Shown: positions 44,691-52,932 of the stretch, piece by piece
Layout: each line of letters opens with the position of its first letter
Position numbering within the stretch: the first letter of the stretch is position 1
NCBI RefSeq assembly: GCF_009852415.1
Contig: NZ_WOXS01000002.1
Span: 1,116,001 to 1,180,000 of the forward strand
DNA length: 64,000 nucleotides
Reading direction: 5' to 3'
Source: Streptomyces sp. Tu 3180
Lineage (GTDB): Bacteria > Actinomycetota > Actinomycetes > Streptomycetales > Streptomycetaceae
The notes under the pieces: generated by a model
Told to the model about the DNA's origin: nothing
Databases searched by the model: none
What the model saw: only the letters and a program-made list of their open reading frames with translations
Made by a program: the position numbers and the translations under genes

Positions 44691-45323
44691 ATGTCCGACG
44701 CCTTATGGATCAAGCTCATCGGAACGGTCCCTGCAATACTCTGGGTGGCCTTCGCCGCCACCGTGTACTTCACCCTGCGAGGGACGCTCATCCAACGGAT
44801 GGTGCCACGGCTGACTGCTGTACGAGCCCTGGGTGTCGAGATCGAACTCGCTGCCGAGTTGCTCGATCGCGCTCAGGATGAGAGCCGGACGACTGTCACC
44901 GCGACCGCCAGGCGCACAGCACTGGGCAGGCTGGAGCACGCTGCCGATGTATTGCAGGGCGGGAGGATGCTGTGGGTTGACGATCACCCGGAAGGAAATG
45001 CTCCGCTTGTTGAGCTCTTCCGGACGGCCGGCATGCACATCGACGTAGCTCTGTCGACGGAGGAAGCCACGCCCCTGTTCCGCCGGAGGCCATACGACAT
45101 CCTCATCAGCGATCTGGATCGGGACGGCGATCGGCAGGCAGGCATCAAGATGCTGCGCGTGTTGGACCAGTACGGAATTGACGTGCCCGTGTTGATCTAT
45201 ACAGGGCGGTTCGATCCCGAGAGGGGCGTTGATCGAAGAATCTTCGCTGCCACCACCACGCCGGTCGAACTGGTCCATTACGTGATTGATCTTATGGAGC
45301 GGGCACGGTTGGGGTCCCTCTGA
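44691..45323 (+). CDS. Membrane-anchored receiver-domain (REC-like) protein
   Basis: The 210-residue protein starts with one transmembrane helix (LIGTVPAILWVAFAATVYFT), then a helical linker (about 32-90), then a receiver-like domain from about residue 93. The acidic pair is in MLWVDDHPEG, the phospho-acceptor candidate Asp141 in ILISDLDRDGD, and Thr in VLIYTGRF. The conserved Lys after strand 5 is not at its usual place (IFAATTTPVELVHYV), so it may be a signalling variant. There is no output domain. ATG 44,691 directly follows TATAGGG, leaving no room for a ribosome site, so translation may be leaderless. G+C and codon use are lower than in neighbours, consistent with transfer. Confidence 0.75.
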   Translation: MSDALWIKLIGTVPAILWVAFAATVYFTLRGTLIQRMVPRLTAVRALGVEIELAAELLDRAQDESRTTVTATARRTALGRLEHAADVLQGGRMLWVDDHPEGNAPLVELFRTAGMHIDVALSTEEATPLFRRRPYDILISDLDRDGDRQAGIKMLRVLDQYGIDVPVLIYTGRFDPERGVDRRIFAATTTPVELVHYVIDLMERARLGSL

Positions 45324-45478
45324 TCTCGTGGTCGCACGGTTCGCCCAGGTCGGCTTGGACACCTATACCCGTGTCGTCCAGGACACGCAGAGCGAAGCCA
45401 TAAGCCATATGGGCCGACCGCTCAGGAAGAGGGACCCAGGTCATCAGTGACCGCTCACGTTGATGTCAGAAGTGGACG

Positions 45479-46006
45479 TCAAAGGCCTCGGATCATGATC
45501 GGTCCGGGCCCTTTGCCCTGAGACGTCATCTCACGTGGTGGGGCGCCGCCTTGGGGCCCTTTCGGCCACTTCGCGACGCTCGCGATGAGCGTATGAATCT
45601 CGGCGGCAAGGTTGCGCACGTCTTCGCCTGCCGCGTGCACCGTGGTGGTCGCGGAATGCCATTCCTCGGAGGGCGCTCGGTCGTGGATGCCCCAGGTCAG
45701 TTGGACGTGGCCACCGGGACGGTGCTCCGCCGAGAGAGTCAGGTCGCAGCAAAGGGAGTGCCAGGTGCGCACTCCTTCCCGGCCCCGGAAGTCTTCGGCA
45801 AGCGACGCGAGGAAGGTGTCGAGGCCGTCGCCGTCCCAGGTCTGCACCGAGGTCTCGACATTTCCCCATGGCCCGCAGGCCCTGACGAGGAAGTCGAGCG
45901 TTGGTTCGTCCTCGAACGGTCGTATCGGCTCGGAGAGCAGTAGGCGGGCGGAACCGGGGTCTCCCACCCGGACCACAGGGCGACCGGAATCGTCGTAGTC
46001 GATCAC
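45479..46006 (-). CDS. DUF6228-like protein
   Basis: The 175-residue cytosolic protein resembles DUF6228. The landmarks are LDFLVRACGPWGNVETSVQT, then WDGDGLDTFLASLAEDFRGR and HVQLTWGIHD, followed by an amphipathic helix. These small proteins occur mostly in streptomycetes, often near toxin or immunity loci, but no function is assigned. The start is a GTG at 46,006 (VIDYDDSGRPVVRVGDPGSA). It lies in the lower-G+C accessory stretch and has no operon partner. Confidence 0.68.
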   Translation of the reverse strand: MIDYDDSGRPVVRVGDPGSARLLLSEPIRPFEDEPTLDFLVRACGPWGNVETSVQTWDGDGLDTFLASLAEDFRGREGVRTWHSLCCDLTLSAEHRPGGHVQLTWGIHDRAPSEEWHSATTTVHAAGEDVRNLAAEIHTLIASVAKWPKGPQGGAPPREMTSQGKGPGPIMIRGL

Positions 46007-46110
46007 GCGAACAGATCAGAAGAGCGGGCTGGGCAGCCAACCCCCTTTCTCGGACGGGCAGGGCAGGCATCGGGCGCGGCCGCCTTGAGGCATGATCGTC
46101 CACTGCAGCT

Positions 46111-46525
46111 GTGGATCTTGAGTGTGATCCGGTTCCTGATGGGCCGTGGAAGACAGCAGTACCGCTGATACCGCCGCTTCAGCCGCGCCGGCGGAGCACC
46201 GGCTTGTGGCGACGCCTCCACACTGAGGTTCTCGGCCGGCTCGGCGCCGCAGGAGCGATCGACTGGTCCGCCGCCCCGGTCGACTCTGCCTCGGTCCGGG
46301 CGAAAAGGGGGCCGGCTCCTCGGGTCGAATCCGGTCGACCAGGACAAACCGGCGCCGGGCTCCGTTCCGCATCCTGACCGACGCCCAGGGCCTGCCGCTG
46401 GTCACCGCGGTCTCCGCCGCCGACGCCCGCGACGGCCTTGTCCTCAAGCTGCTGGTCACGGCCGTCCCCACCGTGCGCTCGCGCCGCGGGCGCCGCCTCG
46501 GGCGCCCCGGCGGGATACTCCGGTT
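46111..46525 (+). pseudogene. IS5-family (IS1647-like) transposase remnant
   Basis: Plus-strand pieces in two frames give, in order, DPVPDGPWKTAVPLIPP, RRLHTEVLGRLGAAGAIDWS, AAPVDSASVRAKRGP and LTDAQGLPLVTAVSAADARD, then LLVTAVPTVRSRRGRR. These are successive conserved blocks of the two-frame IS5-type transposases common in Streptomyces, including the first catalytic Asp (PVDS). About 60 residues between the first two blocks and everything after RRGRR are missing. It is a deleted, frameshifted copy lying directly before the SDR gene. Confidence 0.75.
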
Positions 46526-46599
46526 GGTGGTCGTGCCGGGCCGGGTACTCGTCGGCGGGCACGGCATTCGCAGGGGGCGGGGTGGGAGGCGACGGACAA

Positions 46600-47403
46600 G
46601 TGAGCACACGACGTGACACGGCCCTGGTGACGGGGGCCTCCTCCGGTATCGGCGCGGCCTACGCGCGACGACTGGCCGTCCGGGGATGGGACACCGTCCT
46701 CGTGGCCAGGAGGGCGCAACGGCTCGACGACCTGGCACAGCGGCTGCGCGAGGAGACCGCCACCACGGTGGAGACCCTCGTGGCCGACCTGTCCGAGCCC
46801 GACGACCTGGCACGGGTGGCGCGGCGTGCGGCGGGCGACGACATCGGGTTCCTCCTCAACAACGCGGGGATCAACGGCTACGGTCCGTTCGCCGGACTCG
46901 AACCGGAACTCATGACGAAGGTCCTCGGCGTCAACGTCCTCGCCGTCACCGCGCTGACGCGGGCGGCGGTCCCGGCCATGCTGGAACGCGGGCACGGCAC
47001 CCTGGTCAACGTGGCCTCGCAGTTGGCCTTCGCCGGGGCGCTGCCGCCGCATCCGCTGCCCGAGCGCGCGGTGTACGGCGGCACCAAGGGCTACGTGGTC
47101 ACCTTCACCCGCACCCTCGCCGCCGAACTGGCCGGCACCCCGTTGCGCGTCCAGGTGCTGTGTCCCGGTCTGACCGCCACCGAGTTCCACCGCTCGCGCG
47201 GTGACGAGCCGGTCCGGGGGCGTGAGCAGTCCGTGCACGAGGAGGGCGGCATGCCCGTGGACCAGGTGGTCGACGCCTCGCTGGCCGCTCTGGACGCCGG
47301 AGAGGTGGTGTGCGTACCGGGGCTCGAGGACCCGGCCCCGATCACCGCCCTGGCGGAGGCGGAACTGGCGATCCGCACGGCGGCCCGCCGGGGAGGCGGC
47401 TGA
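46600..47403 (+). CDS. Short-chain dehydrogenase/reductase
   Basis: The 267-residue enzyme is a complete classical SDR: cofactor motif TGASSGIG at about residues 11-18, NNAG in FLLNNAGING, catalytic Ser in NVASQLAF and the Tyr-x3-Lys motif YGGTKGY. It belongs to the DltE/YqjQ-like group acting on ketones or acyl groups with NADP. The GTG start at 46,600 follows GGGAGG by ten bases; an in-frame extension to 46,438 runs through the IS remnant and is rejected. No partner gene is adjacent. Confidence 0.9.
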   Translation: MSTRRDTALVTGASSGIGAAYARRLAVRGWDTVLVARRAQRLDDLAQRLREETATTVETLVADLSEPDDLARVARRAAGDDIGFLLNNAGINGYGPFAGLEPELMTKVLGVNVLAVTALTRAAVPAMLERGHGTLVNVASQLAFAGALPPHPLPERAVYGGTKGYVVTFTRTLAAELAGTPLRVQVLCPGLTATEFHRSRGDEPVRGREQSVHEEGGMPVDQVVDASLAALDAGEVVCVPGLEDPAPITALAEAELAIRTAARRGGG

Positions 47404-47764
47404 CCGGCCCCGCACCCACCCCCGCGGACGGCTGCCGTCGAGCCCGGCGTGCCCCTGAGCCGCAGGGCGTGGAGAACCGCCCTGGAGCCGCCCCGGCCCG
47501 TTTCCGTCGTGCCCCGGGCTTCTCCTCGGCTCGGGGCGCATCCGGGCCTCCGCCGGTTCCGGGGCGCTTCGCCGGGCCCAGGGGAACGGGCCGGGGCGGG
47601 CGTGGGCTTCGTGGATCCCCGGGGCCGGCGAGTGTGCCCTCCTGACCGCGCGGCGGCCGCCCGGCCCGAGCCCGTACGCATCCGGGTGCGGCCGGACGGC
47701 ATCCGTCTCGTCCCGTCGTGCTCCCCCGGCTGCGGCGGCGCCTCGCCCTGGCGGGCCCGACGCG
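47404..47764. other. Non-coding gap between convergent genes
   Basis: About 360 bases between the convergent SDR and VOC genes. No gene, repeat or clear terminator hairpin was identified. Confidence 0.4.
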
Positions 47765-48124
47765 TCAGTCGACGGGTGCCACCCTGATCAGGTTGCCGTC
47801 GGGGTCGGCGACGACGAAGGTGCGGCCGAACACCTCGTCGTGGGGTTCCTCCACCGTCCTGACGCCCTTCGCGGTCCAGTCCTGGAACTGCTGGTCGACC
47901 TGTTCGGGACCGCCGTCCACGGTCACGCACAGTTCACTGGTGCGCGGCGCCGTCAAACGGTCCGGGACCCCGCTCCACAGGGCCAGGTCGAACCCGTCGG
48001 TGAGGCGGAACGAGACGAACCGGGGTGTTTCGAAACTCGGCTCGATGTCGAACAGTTCCGCGTAGAAGCGGGCGGACGCCGGTGCGTCGGAGACGTAGAC
48101 GATGACCATGTTCGGGACTGCCAT
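47765..48124 (-). CDS. VOC-family (glyoxalase/bleomycin resistance fold) protein
   Basis: The 119-residue protein has the paired beta-alpha-beta-beta-beta modules of the vicinal oxygen chelate fold. It starts MAVPNMVIVYVSDAPASARF, with YAELFDIEP between the modules and DEVFGRTFVVADPDGNLIRV at the end. Metal ligands are only partly obvious (Glu in SELCVTVD and in the final strand region), so it could be an enzyme or a binding protein. ATG 48,124. It is divergent from the WYL-domain regulator across 97 bases holding a palindromic operator and is almost certainly its target. Confidence 0.9.
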   Translation of the reverse strand: MAVPNMVIVYVSDAPASARFYAELFDIEPSFETPRFVSFRLTDGFDLALWSGVPDRLTAPRTSELCVTVDGGPEQVDQQFQDWTAKGVRTVEEPHDEVFGRTFVVADPDGNLIRVAPVD

Positions 48125-48179
48125 GAGCGGCTCCTCCGGTTCTTCCGGTCGATCCGGACGAGAGGAGTCTGCCGGTCAT

Positions 48180-48200
48180 ACATGACAGATCCTGTCGTGT
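48180..48200. promoter_or_regulatory. Operator of the WYL (YafY-type) regulator
   Basis: ACATGACAG-ATC-CTGTCGTGT is an inverted repeat with 9-bp arms and one mismatch, 22 bases before the regulator start and between the divergent VOC and regulator genes. The TGACAG/CTGTC core is typical of sites used by YafY-like WYL regulators, as I recall. Confidence 0.75.
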
Positions 48201-48221
48201 TCCCGTGAGACGCTCGGCGTC

Positions 48222-49190
48222 ATGACCCCGGATCGCTTCTTCTCCCTGCTGCTGGCCCTCCAGACCCGAGAGGCCGTCACCGCGGCCGATCTCGCGGACC
48301 GGCTCGGGGTCTCGGTGCGCACCGTGCTGAGAGACCTGCGGTGGCTGCAGGAGGCGGGGTTTCCGGTACTGGTCGAGCGCGGCCGCTGGGGCGGGGTGAC
48401 GCTGCTGCCCGGCGGCGCACTCGACACCTCGCGGCTCACTCCGGCCGAGCGCGACCACCTCGCGCTCCACGGCCTGGACGACGAGCAGCGACACCAGCTG
48501 GGCGCCGGTGCCGAGAGCCGCCGGGCCCGCGCGAAGGTCGCCGCACGACCACAGCCGGCGACGTCTCGCCTGCCGATCAGCGCCGTCGTCACCACCGACA
48601 ACAGACCCTGGTTCGGCCGGGACGCCGAGGGGGCCGATCCGAGCGCCGTCGTCGGTGACGTACGCCGCGGCGTGCGGCTGCGCATCCGCTACCGGCGCTC
48701 CGAAGAGGTCGAGCCGGCCTGGCAGGTCGTCGATCCGTACGGTCTCCTGGCCAAAGCGGGCCGGTGGTACCTCGTCGCCGACCGCTCGGGAGTCCCCCGG
48801 CTGTACGCCCTCGAACGGCTCGTCGACTGGCGGCCGATGCGCGCCCCGCGCCGGCTGCGCCCCGGGACGACCCTCGCCGACGTGGTGACGGAACTGACCT
48901 CGCGCTGGGAGACGGTCGATGCCGTGCGGGTACACGCACGGCTCGCCGCCCGCCAGCTCGATCGTGCCGGGCGCATCCTCGGCTCCCGTCTGACCGTGCG
49001 GTCCCGTGAGGGCGAGGAGGTCACGATCACGGTGGCGTGCCGGGAGATCGAGGACGTGCGCCAGTTGCTGCCCTTCGCGGACGACCTCACCGTGACCGAT
49101 CCCCCCGAAGCCCGCGACCGGATCCGCGAGCTCGCGGCACGGATCCTTCACCGGTACGCCCAGGATCCGTCCGGGCGGTCGGGTTCCTAG
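48222..49190 (+). CDS. YafY-type WYL-domain transcriptional regulator
   Basis: The 322-residue regulator has an N-terminal HTH_11 (RFFSLLLALQTREAVTAADL and then ADRLGVSVRTVLRDLRWLQE). A WYL domain follows at about residues 145-220 (RIRYRRSEEVEPAWQVVDPY, then KAGRWYLVADRSGVPRLYAL) and a WCX C-terminal extension ends at LPFADDLTVTDPPEARDRIR. WYL domains bind nucleotides or other small ligands. It faces the VOC gene with an operator between, the common arrangement in which the regulator controls the VOC protein. ATG 48,222. Confidence 0.92.
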   Translation: MTPDRFFSLLLALQTREAVTAADLADRLGVSVRTVLRDLRWLQEAGFPVLVERGRWGGVTLLPGGALDTSRLTPAERDHLALHGLDDEQRHQLGAGAESRRARAKVAARPQPATSRLPISAVVTTDNRPWFGRDAEGADPSAVVGDVRRGVRLRIRYRRSEEVEPAWQVVDPYGLLAKAGRWYLVADRSGVPRLYALERLVDWRPMRAPRRLRPGTTLADVVTELTSRWETVDAVRVHARLAARQLDRAGRILGSRLTVRSREGEEVTITVACREIEDVRQLLPFADDLTVTDPPEARDRIRELAARILHRYAQDPSGRSGS

Positions 49191-49510
49191 CCGAAGGGCG
49201 AGTGCTGCTGTTGCGGCTGTGCCGGCGAAGACGTGGCCGCGCTCGTCGTGGCGAGCGGCGACCGCCCGGGACGGCTTCGAGCGGTCGGACGATCAGGGAG
49301 AGCGGGCGGCAGCGGCCGTCCGCACTCAGGTGGAGCCTGCCGGTGGACCCACCTCGCGGACGCCGCCCCTGCCCGTGACAGCGAGGACCTCGCCGGCCGG
49401 TCCGCACCGGCCAGCCGGCCGGCGAACAACGCGTCGAATTCCCCGACCCGCAGCGGCCGCTCGGTGGTGGACAGCCTGCAGGACCGCGGCACCCGGTCCG
49501 GATCCGTCAT
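49187..49510 (-). pseudogene. Possible remnant of a small actinobacterial protein
   Basis: From ATG 49,510 the minus strand reads MTDPDRVPRSCRLSTTERPL and then RVGEFDALFA, which resembles the N-terminus of a ~110-residue actinobacterial family usually continuing to a Cys-Cys-Ser-Phe-Phe motif. That motif is not found in any frame here, and the remaining residues are Arg/Pro/Ser-rich. I regard it as a probable decayed copy with low confidence. Confidence 0.3.
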
Positions 49511-49624
49511 GGTGACCACTCCCGTCGTCATCTCCGCGCCCGGTGCGGGCGGGGACACCTCCGACGGTAAGCCCGTACCCGGGTACCGGTTGCGAGCCCG
49601 GCCGCGGGGAGCCTCCCCGCCCCC
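49191..49624. other. Gene-poor gap with possible decayed small gene
   Basis: About 430 bases between the WYL regulator and the nucleotidyltransferase stop. The only coding hint is the minus-strand start at 49,510, listed separately. Nothing else was recognised. Confidence 0.4.
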
Positions 49625-50362
49625 TCACTGCGGCCGCATGAGGTCCAGGTCCTCGCCCCATGCATCCAGTACCTCGCCGTGCCCGGCCTCTCGGACCGCC
49701 GCCTCGACGGAGGTGAACAGGTGTCGCTGCAGGGACACGTCGCCCGTTGCCGAGACGCGGTCCACGGCGCGGAGCAGCACCTCGGTGTCCCAGCCCGGAA
49801 GCGGGTGCCGGTCAAGCTCCCACTCGAGGTACTTGTTGTAGGGGCGGGGGCGGCGGTCGAGCGCGAAGAGCAGCTCGAGCAGGAACCGGATGCTGTCGGC
49901 GGCGTCGAGGCGGGCGGCGAGGACCTGGCCGTCCCGGTGGTTCTTGACGGAGCGGTAGAGCGAGTTGGCGTAGGCGTCGAGCCAGCCACTGGCGTTCTGG
50001 AACGCCTCATCGGCGCCCAGGCGGGCCTTGTCGGCGAGGATCCGGGCGATGCCTCCGTCGAGCCGGTCGAGCACGATCCGGGCTCGGGCGAGGGCGTAGC
50101 GCTCGAAACCGGGCATTCCGGCTGCGCGGAACCCGGTGAGGGAGACGATGACGAGGTCCAGCTCGGTGGTGCGGTGGCCCGCGAACCGGGTGAGGCCGGT
50201 CGTGGCGTCATCGGCGACGACCACGTACAGATCGTGGTCGGAGTGCCGGGTGATCATGCCGTCGTGGGCTCGGGAACCCTTGAGGACGAGGCCGACGACG
50301 GCTGGATCAGCGGTGGCGAGTTCGACGAGCGCGTCGTAGGTGAGAGGCTGCTGAGCAGTCAT
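49625..50362 (-). CDS. Nucleotidyltransferase-domain protein (aminoglycoside adenylyltransferase-like)
   Basis: The 245-residue protein has a Pol-beta-type nucleotidyltransferase site: Gly-Ser in LVLKGSRAHDG at 29-30, the metal-binding pair in HSDHDLYVVV (Asp42, Asp44) and a third Asp in TTELDLVIVS near 69. A helical C-terminal half follows with RSVKNHRDGQVLAARLDAAD. The fold is that of aminoglycoside adenylyltransferases and related enzymes that attach NMP to small molecules or proteins; substrate is unknown. ATG 50,362 has GGAGATC upstream; a long in-frame extension to 50,920 is rejected as non-coding. Confidence 0.83.
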   Translation of the reverse strand: MTAQQPLTYDALVELATADPAVVGLVLKGSRAHDGMITRHSDHDLYVVVADDATTGLTRFAGHRTTELDLVIVSLTGFRAAGMPGFERYALARARIVLDRLDGGIARILADKARLGADEAFQNASGWLDAYANSLYRSVKNHRDGQVLAARLDAADSIRFLLELLFALDRRPRPYNKYLEWELDRHPLPGWDTEVLLRAVDRVSATGDVSLQRHLFTSVEAAVREAGHGEVLDAWGEDLDLMRPQ

Positions 50363-50867
50363 GGTGGGGATCTCCGCTGAGGTGACGACAGGTGTGCCTG
50401 CCGGAGCGGCCCCTTCTTCGAGAGGCGCCCCGCACCGTCCGCGGCTGCACGGGGCCGCCGCCCGGGAGATCAACGCACATCCGCACCCTACCTCCGGCCG
50501 GGCCGCGGGGCAGGGCATCCGGGGAGACGTCAGCATGCCGGCACCTCCGGCCACCGCCACTCGTCGAGGCTGCGACCGGCGCGGTCGCCCGGCAGTGGAC
50601 GTGCGAGGCCGGTTGATCCGGCGTCCGCGCGGTGCAACCGCCCACGTGCTTCCTCGGCCGGCCGGGCGGCGGCCCGTACGGGTGCGGTGACGCCCGAATG
50701 CTCGATTCCGAGCAGGAGGTGCGGCTGCGGGGGCCAATGGGCCTTTCCGGTGGCTGCGTTCGGCGGCCTCTGTGGGGACAATCAGGTCCGGTTGCGGCCC
50801 TCGCAGGGGACAGCCGACGGGAGCGGGTACCGGCCCTCGACGCAGGCACGGGTGAGGAGCACAAGCA
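50363..50867. other. Non-coding gap between divergent genes
   Basis: About 500 bases between the divergent nucleotidyltransferase and DinB genes. Frames present are Arg/Pro-rich without family signatures. It should contain both promoters. Confidence 0.4.
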
Positions 50868-51377
50868 GTGACCACCGACAACCGCACAGCACCGCCCACT
50901 TGTGGCAGCGAACGCGACACGCTGCGGGCCTTCCTCGACTACCACCGCGCGACCCTCGCCATGAAGTGCGAAGGTCTCACCGACGAGGAGTTGCGACGGC
51001 GGCCGATGCCGCCGTCCACGCTTTCGCTGCTCGGCCTGGTGCGGCACATGGCGGAGGTGGAGCGTGCTTGGTTCCGTCGGGTGTTCGAGGACCACGACGC
51101 GCCCATGGTCTGGTCCGACGAGATCGACTTCCAGGCGGCGTACGACGCGAGCGCGTCGACCAGGGACGAGGCGTTCGGAGCCTGGGAGGCCGAGGTGGAG
51201 AACTCGCGCCGTATCGAGCGCGAGGCGGAGTCCCTGGACCAGGTGGGACATCAGCCGCGATGGGGCCGGGAGGTATCGCTGCGGATGGTGATGATGCACG
51301 TGCTCCTGGAGTACGGCCGCCACAACGGGCACGCGGACTTCCTGCGTGAGGGCGTCGACGGGACCGTGGGCGCCTGA
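50868..51377 (+). CDS. DinB-family protein (DUF664-type)
   Basis: The 169-residue protein is a typical actinobacterial DinB/DUF664 member. It has LRAFLDYHRATLAMKCEGLT, the motif LSLLGLVRHMAEVERAWFRR with the first metal His, a middle helix, and LRMVMMHVLLEYGRHNGHAD with the other two His. Members act as metal-dependent thiol transferases or have unknown roles. GTG 50,868 has GAGGAG eight bases upstream. The gene ends about 120 bases before the IS701 insertion and is intact. Confidence 0.9.
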   Translation: MTTDNRTAPPTCGSERDTLRAFLDYHRATLAMKCEGLTDEELRRRPMPPSTLSLLGLVRHMAEVERAWFRRVFEDHDAPMVWSDEIDFQAAYDASASTRDEAFGAWEAEVENSRRIEREAESLDQVGHQPRWGREVSLRMVMMHVLLEYGRHNGHADFLREGVDGTVGA

Positions 51378-51503
51378 GTCCGCCGCCCCCGGCCACGGCG
51401 GCCCGGGTCCGTCCGGCCGTCCTGTGCGCCCGCGCACCCGATGGGCGCGGGCGCCGCCCCTGGAAGCGGCCGGCAGTCGGAGCGGGCACCGTCGCGGTAC
51501 TAG

Positions 51504-52901
51504 TACTGCAACGGTGTTTGTGTTGATTGCTGACCAGTTCAGGGACTGTGTCCGCGTCGCTTGTAGTGACTGACGCGGGCTTGGTGCTGGCGTCGTCGTC
51601 GCCAGGTCGACCAGTGCAGGATGTGATCGACCGGGGTGGGCCGGCGATTGGTGAGGCGGGTGATCAGGCGTCGGATCTCGGCGAGGCTGAGGTGGATGAG
51701 CTGGGAGGATCCGTTTCTGCTTTCTCCGCATCCAGCTGGCGGGCGCGCAGGACGGTCAGGCAGGCGTGGGCGGCCATGGCCAGGGTCATGTGGCGGTGCC
51801 AGCCGGGATAACGGCGGACCTGGTAGTCGTCCAGGCCGCACTCCTGCTTCGCGCTCTGGAAGCACTCCTCGATCGCCCAGCGGCTGCCCGCGATGCGGAT
51901 CAGCTCGTCCAGGGTCGTGCCGGCCGGGCAGTAGGCGATGTAGTAGGAGATCTCCTCGGGGCGGCTGACGCTGCGGCGGGCCAGCACCCAGTGCCGGCGG
52001 TCCTCGCGGTGCCAGGGCCTCACCTCGACGCGGGCCCAGTCGTAGATCCGCCGGCCGTGGGCGCCCTCGCCGCAGGAACGGCGCTTCCACTTCTGCCGCG
52101 GCAGGCCGGGAAACAACTCGTGGACGGAGTGATCGATGGACCACCGGGTGACGACGGTGTCGTGGCGGGTGGTGGCCATGACGTGGAAGACGTCCGCCTG
52201 CTCCAGCTCGGAGCGCCAGCCCTTGGAGAAGCCGTAGGCGGCGTCCGCGGTCACCCACCGGAACGGGATGCGATCGGCGATCGCGCGGCGGACCATCGCC
52301 TTGGCCATGGCCACCTTGGTGGCGAAGGCCACCTCGTCGCCGATGCCGGCCCGCCGGCACCGTTCCCGGTCCTCCGTCCAGGACGTGGGCAGATACAACC
52401 GGCGGTCGATCAACGTCCTGCCGCGAGCGGTCGCATAGCCGAGGAAGACGCCGACCTGGCAGTTCTCCGTCCGCCCGGCCGCGCCGGAGTACTGCCGCTG
52501 GACCCCGGCCGAGCGCGTCCCCTTCTTCAGGAAGCCGGTGTCGTCCACGATCAGCACCGCGTCCTGGTCGCCGAGATGCTCGACGACGTAGTCCCGCACG
52601 TCGTCGAGGACCTCATCGGCGTCCCACTCGATCCGGTTCAGCATCCGCTGGATACGGTCCGGACCCTCATGACCGGCCTCCTCCGCCAGCGTCCAGCCGT
52701 TCTTGCGCTGCAGCGGAGCGATCAGCCCCCGCATATAGGCCAGCGCCGACTCCCGCGGCTCCGACCTGCTGAACCGGTGCACGAACCGCTCATGCAGAGC
52801 GTCCAGCTCACCTGCCCACAACCTGACATCAGCAAGGTCCCCACCCATAACCACACCAACGACCCACCTGGCCAACAGTCACGGCAAGCACCGTTGCAGT
52901 A
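51504..52901. mobile_element. IS701-family insertion sequence, complete
   Basis: The 1398-bp element is bounded by perfect 13-bp inverted repeats, TACTGCAACGGTG (51,504-51,516) and CACCGTTGCAGTA (52,889-52,901), with further partial identity inward. It is flanked by the 4-bp duplication CTAG (51,500-51,503 and 52,902-52,905), the YTAR-type target expected of IS701. It holds one intact transposase. The right CTAG is shared with the neighbouring IS5-type transposon. Confidence 0.92.
51664..52848 (-). CDS. IS701-family transposase
   Basis: The 394-residue transposase starts MGGDLADVRLWAGELDALHE, the normal IS701 beginning. It has DDE residues in AVLIVDDTGFLKKG, FRWVTADAAYG and RWAIEECFQSAKQECGLDDY. 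The frame is intact from ATG 52,848 to 51,664; a TTG at 52,875 gives nine extra residues without benefit. Termini and target duplication are preserved, so the copy is probably active or recently so. Confidence 0.93.
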   Translation of the reverse strand: MGGDLADVRLWAGELDALHERFVHRFSRSEPRESALAYMRGLIAPLQRKNGWTLAEEAGHEGPDRIQRMLNRIEWDADEVLDDVRDYVVEHLGDQDAVLIVDDTGFLKKGTRSAGVQRQYSGAAGRTENCQVGVFLGYATARGRTLIDRRLYLPTSWTEDRERCRRAGIGDEVAFATKVAMAKAMVRRAIADRIPFRWVTADAAYGFSKGWRSELEQADVFHVMATTRHDTVVTRWSIDHSVHELFPGLPRQKWKRRSCGEGAHGRRIYDWARVEVRPWHREDRRHWVLARRSVSRPEEISYYIAYCPAGTTLDELIRIAGSRWAIEECFQSAKQECGLDDYQVRRYPGWHRHMTLAMAAHACLTVLRARQLDAEKAETDPPSSSTSASPRSDA

Positions 52902-52932
52902 CTAGGGCCTGTTTGAGATGTGTTCGGTCCGC

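Noticed and set aside
46438..46599. N-terminal extension of the SDR gene
   Set aside because: The extension is translated IS5-type transposase remnant in a different reading phase; the GTG at 46,600 has a ribosome site and opens with the SDR cofactor strand.
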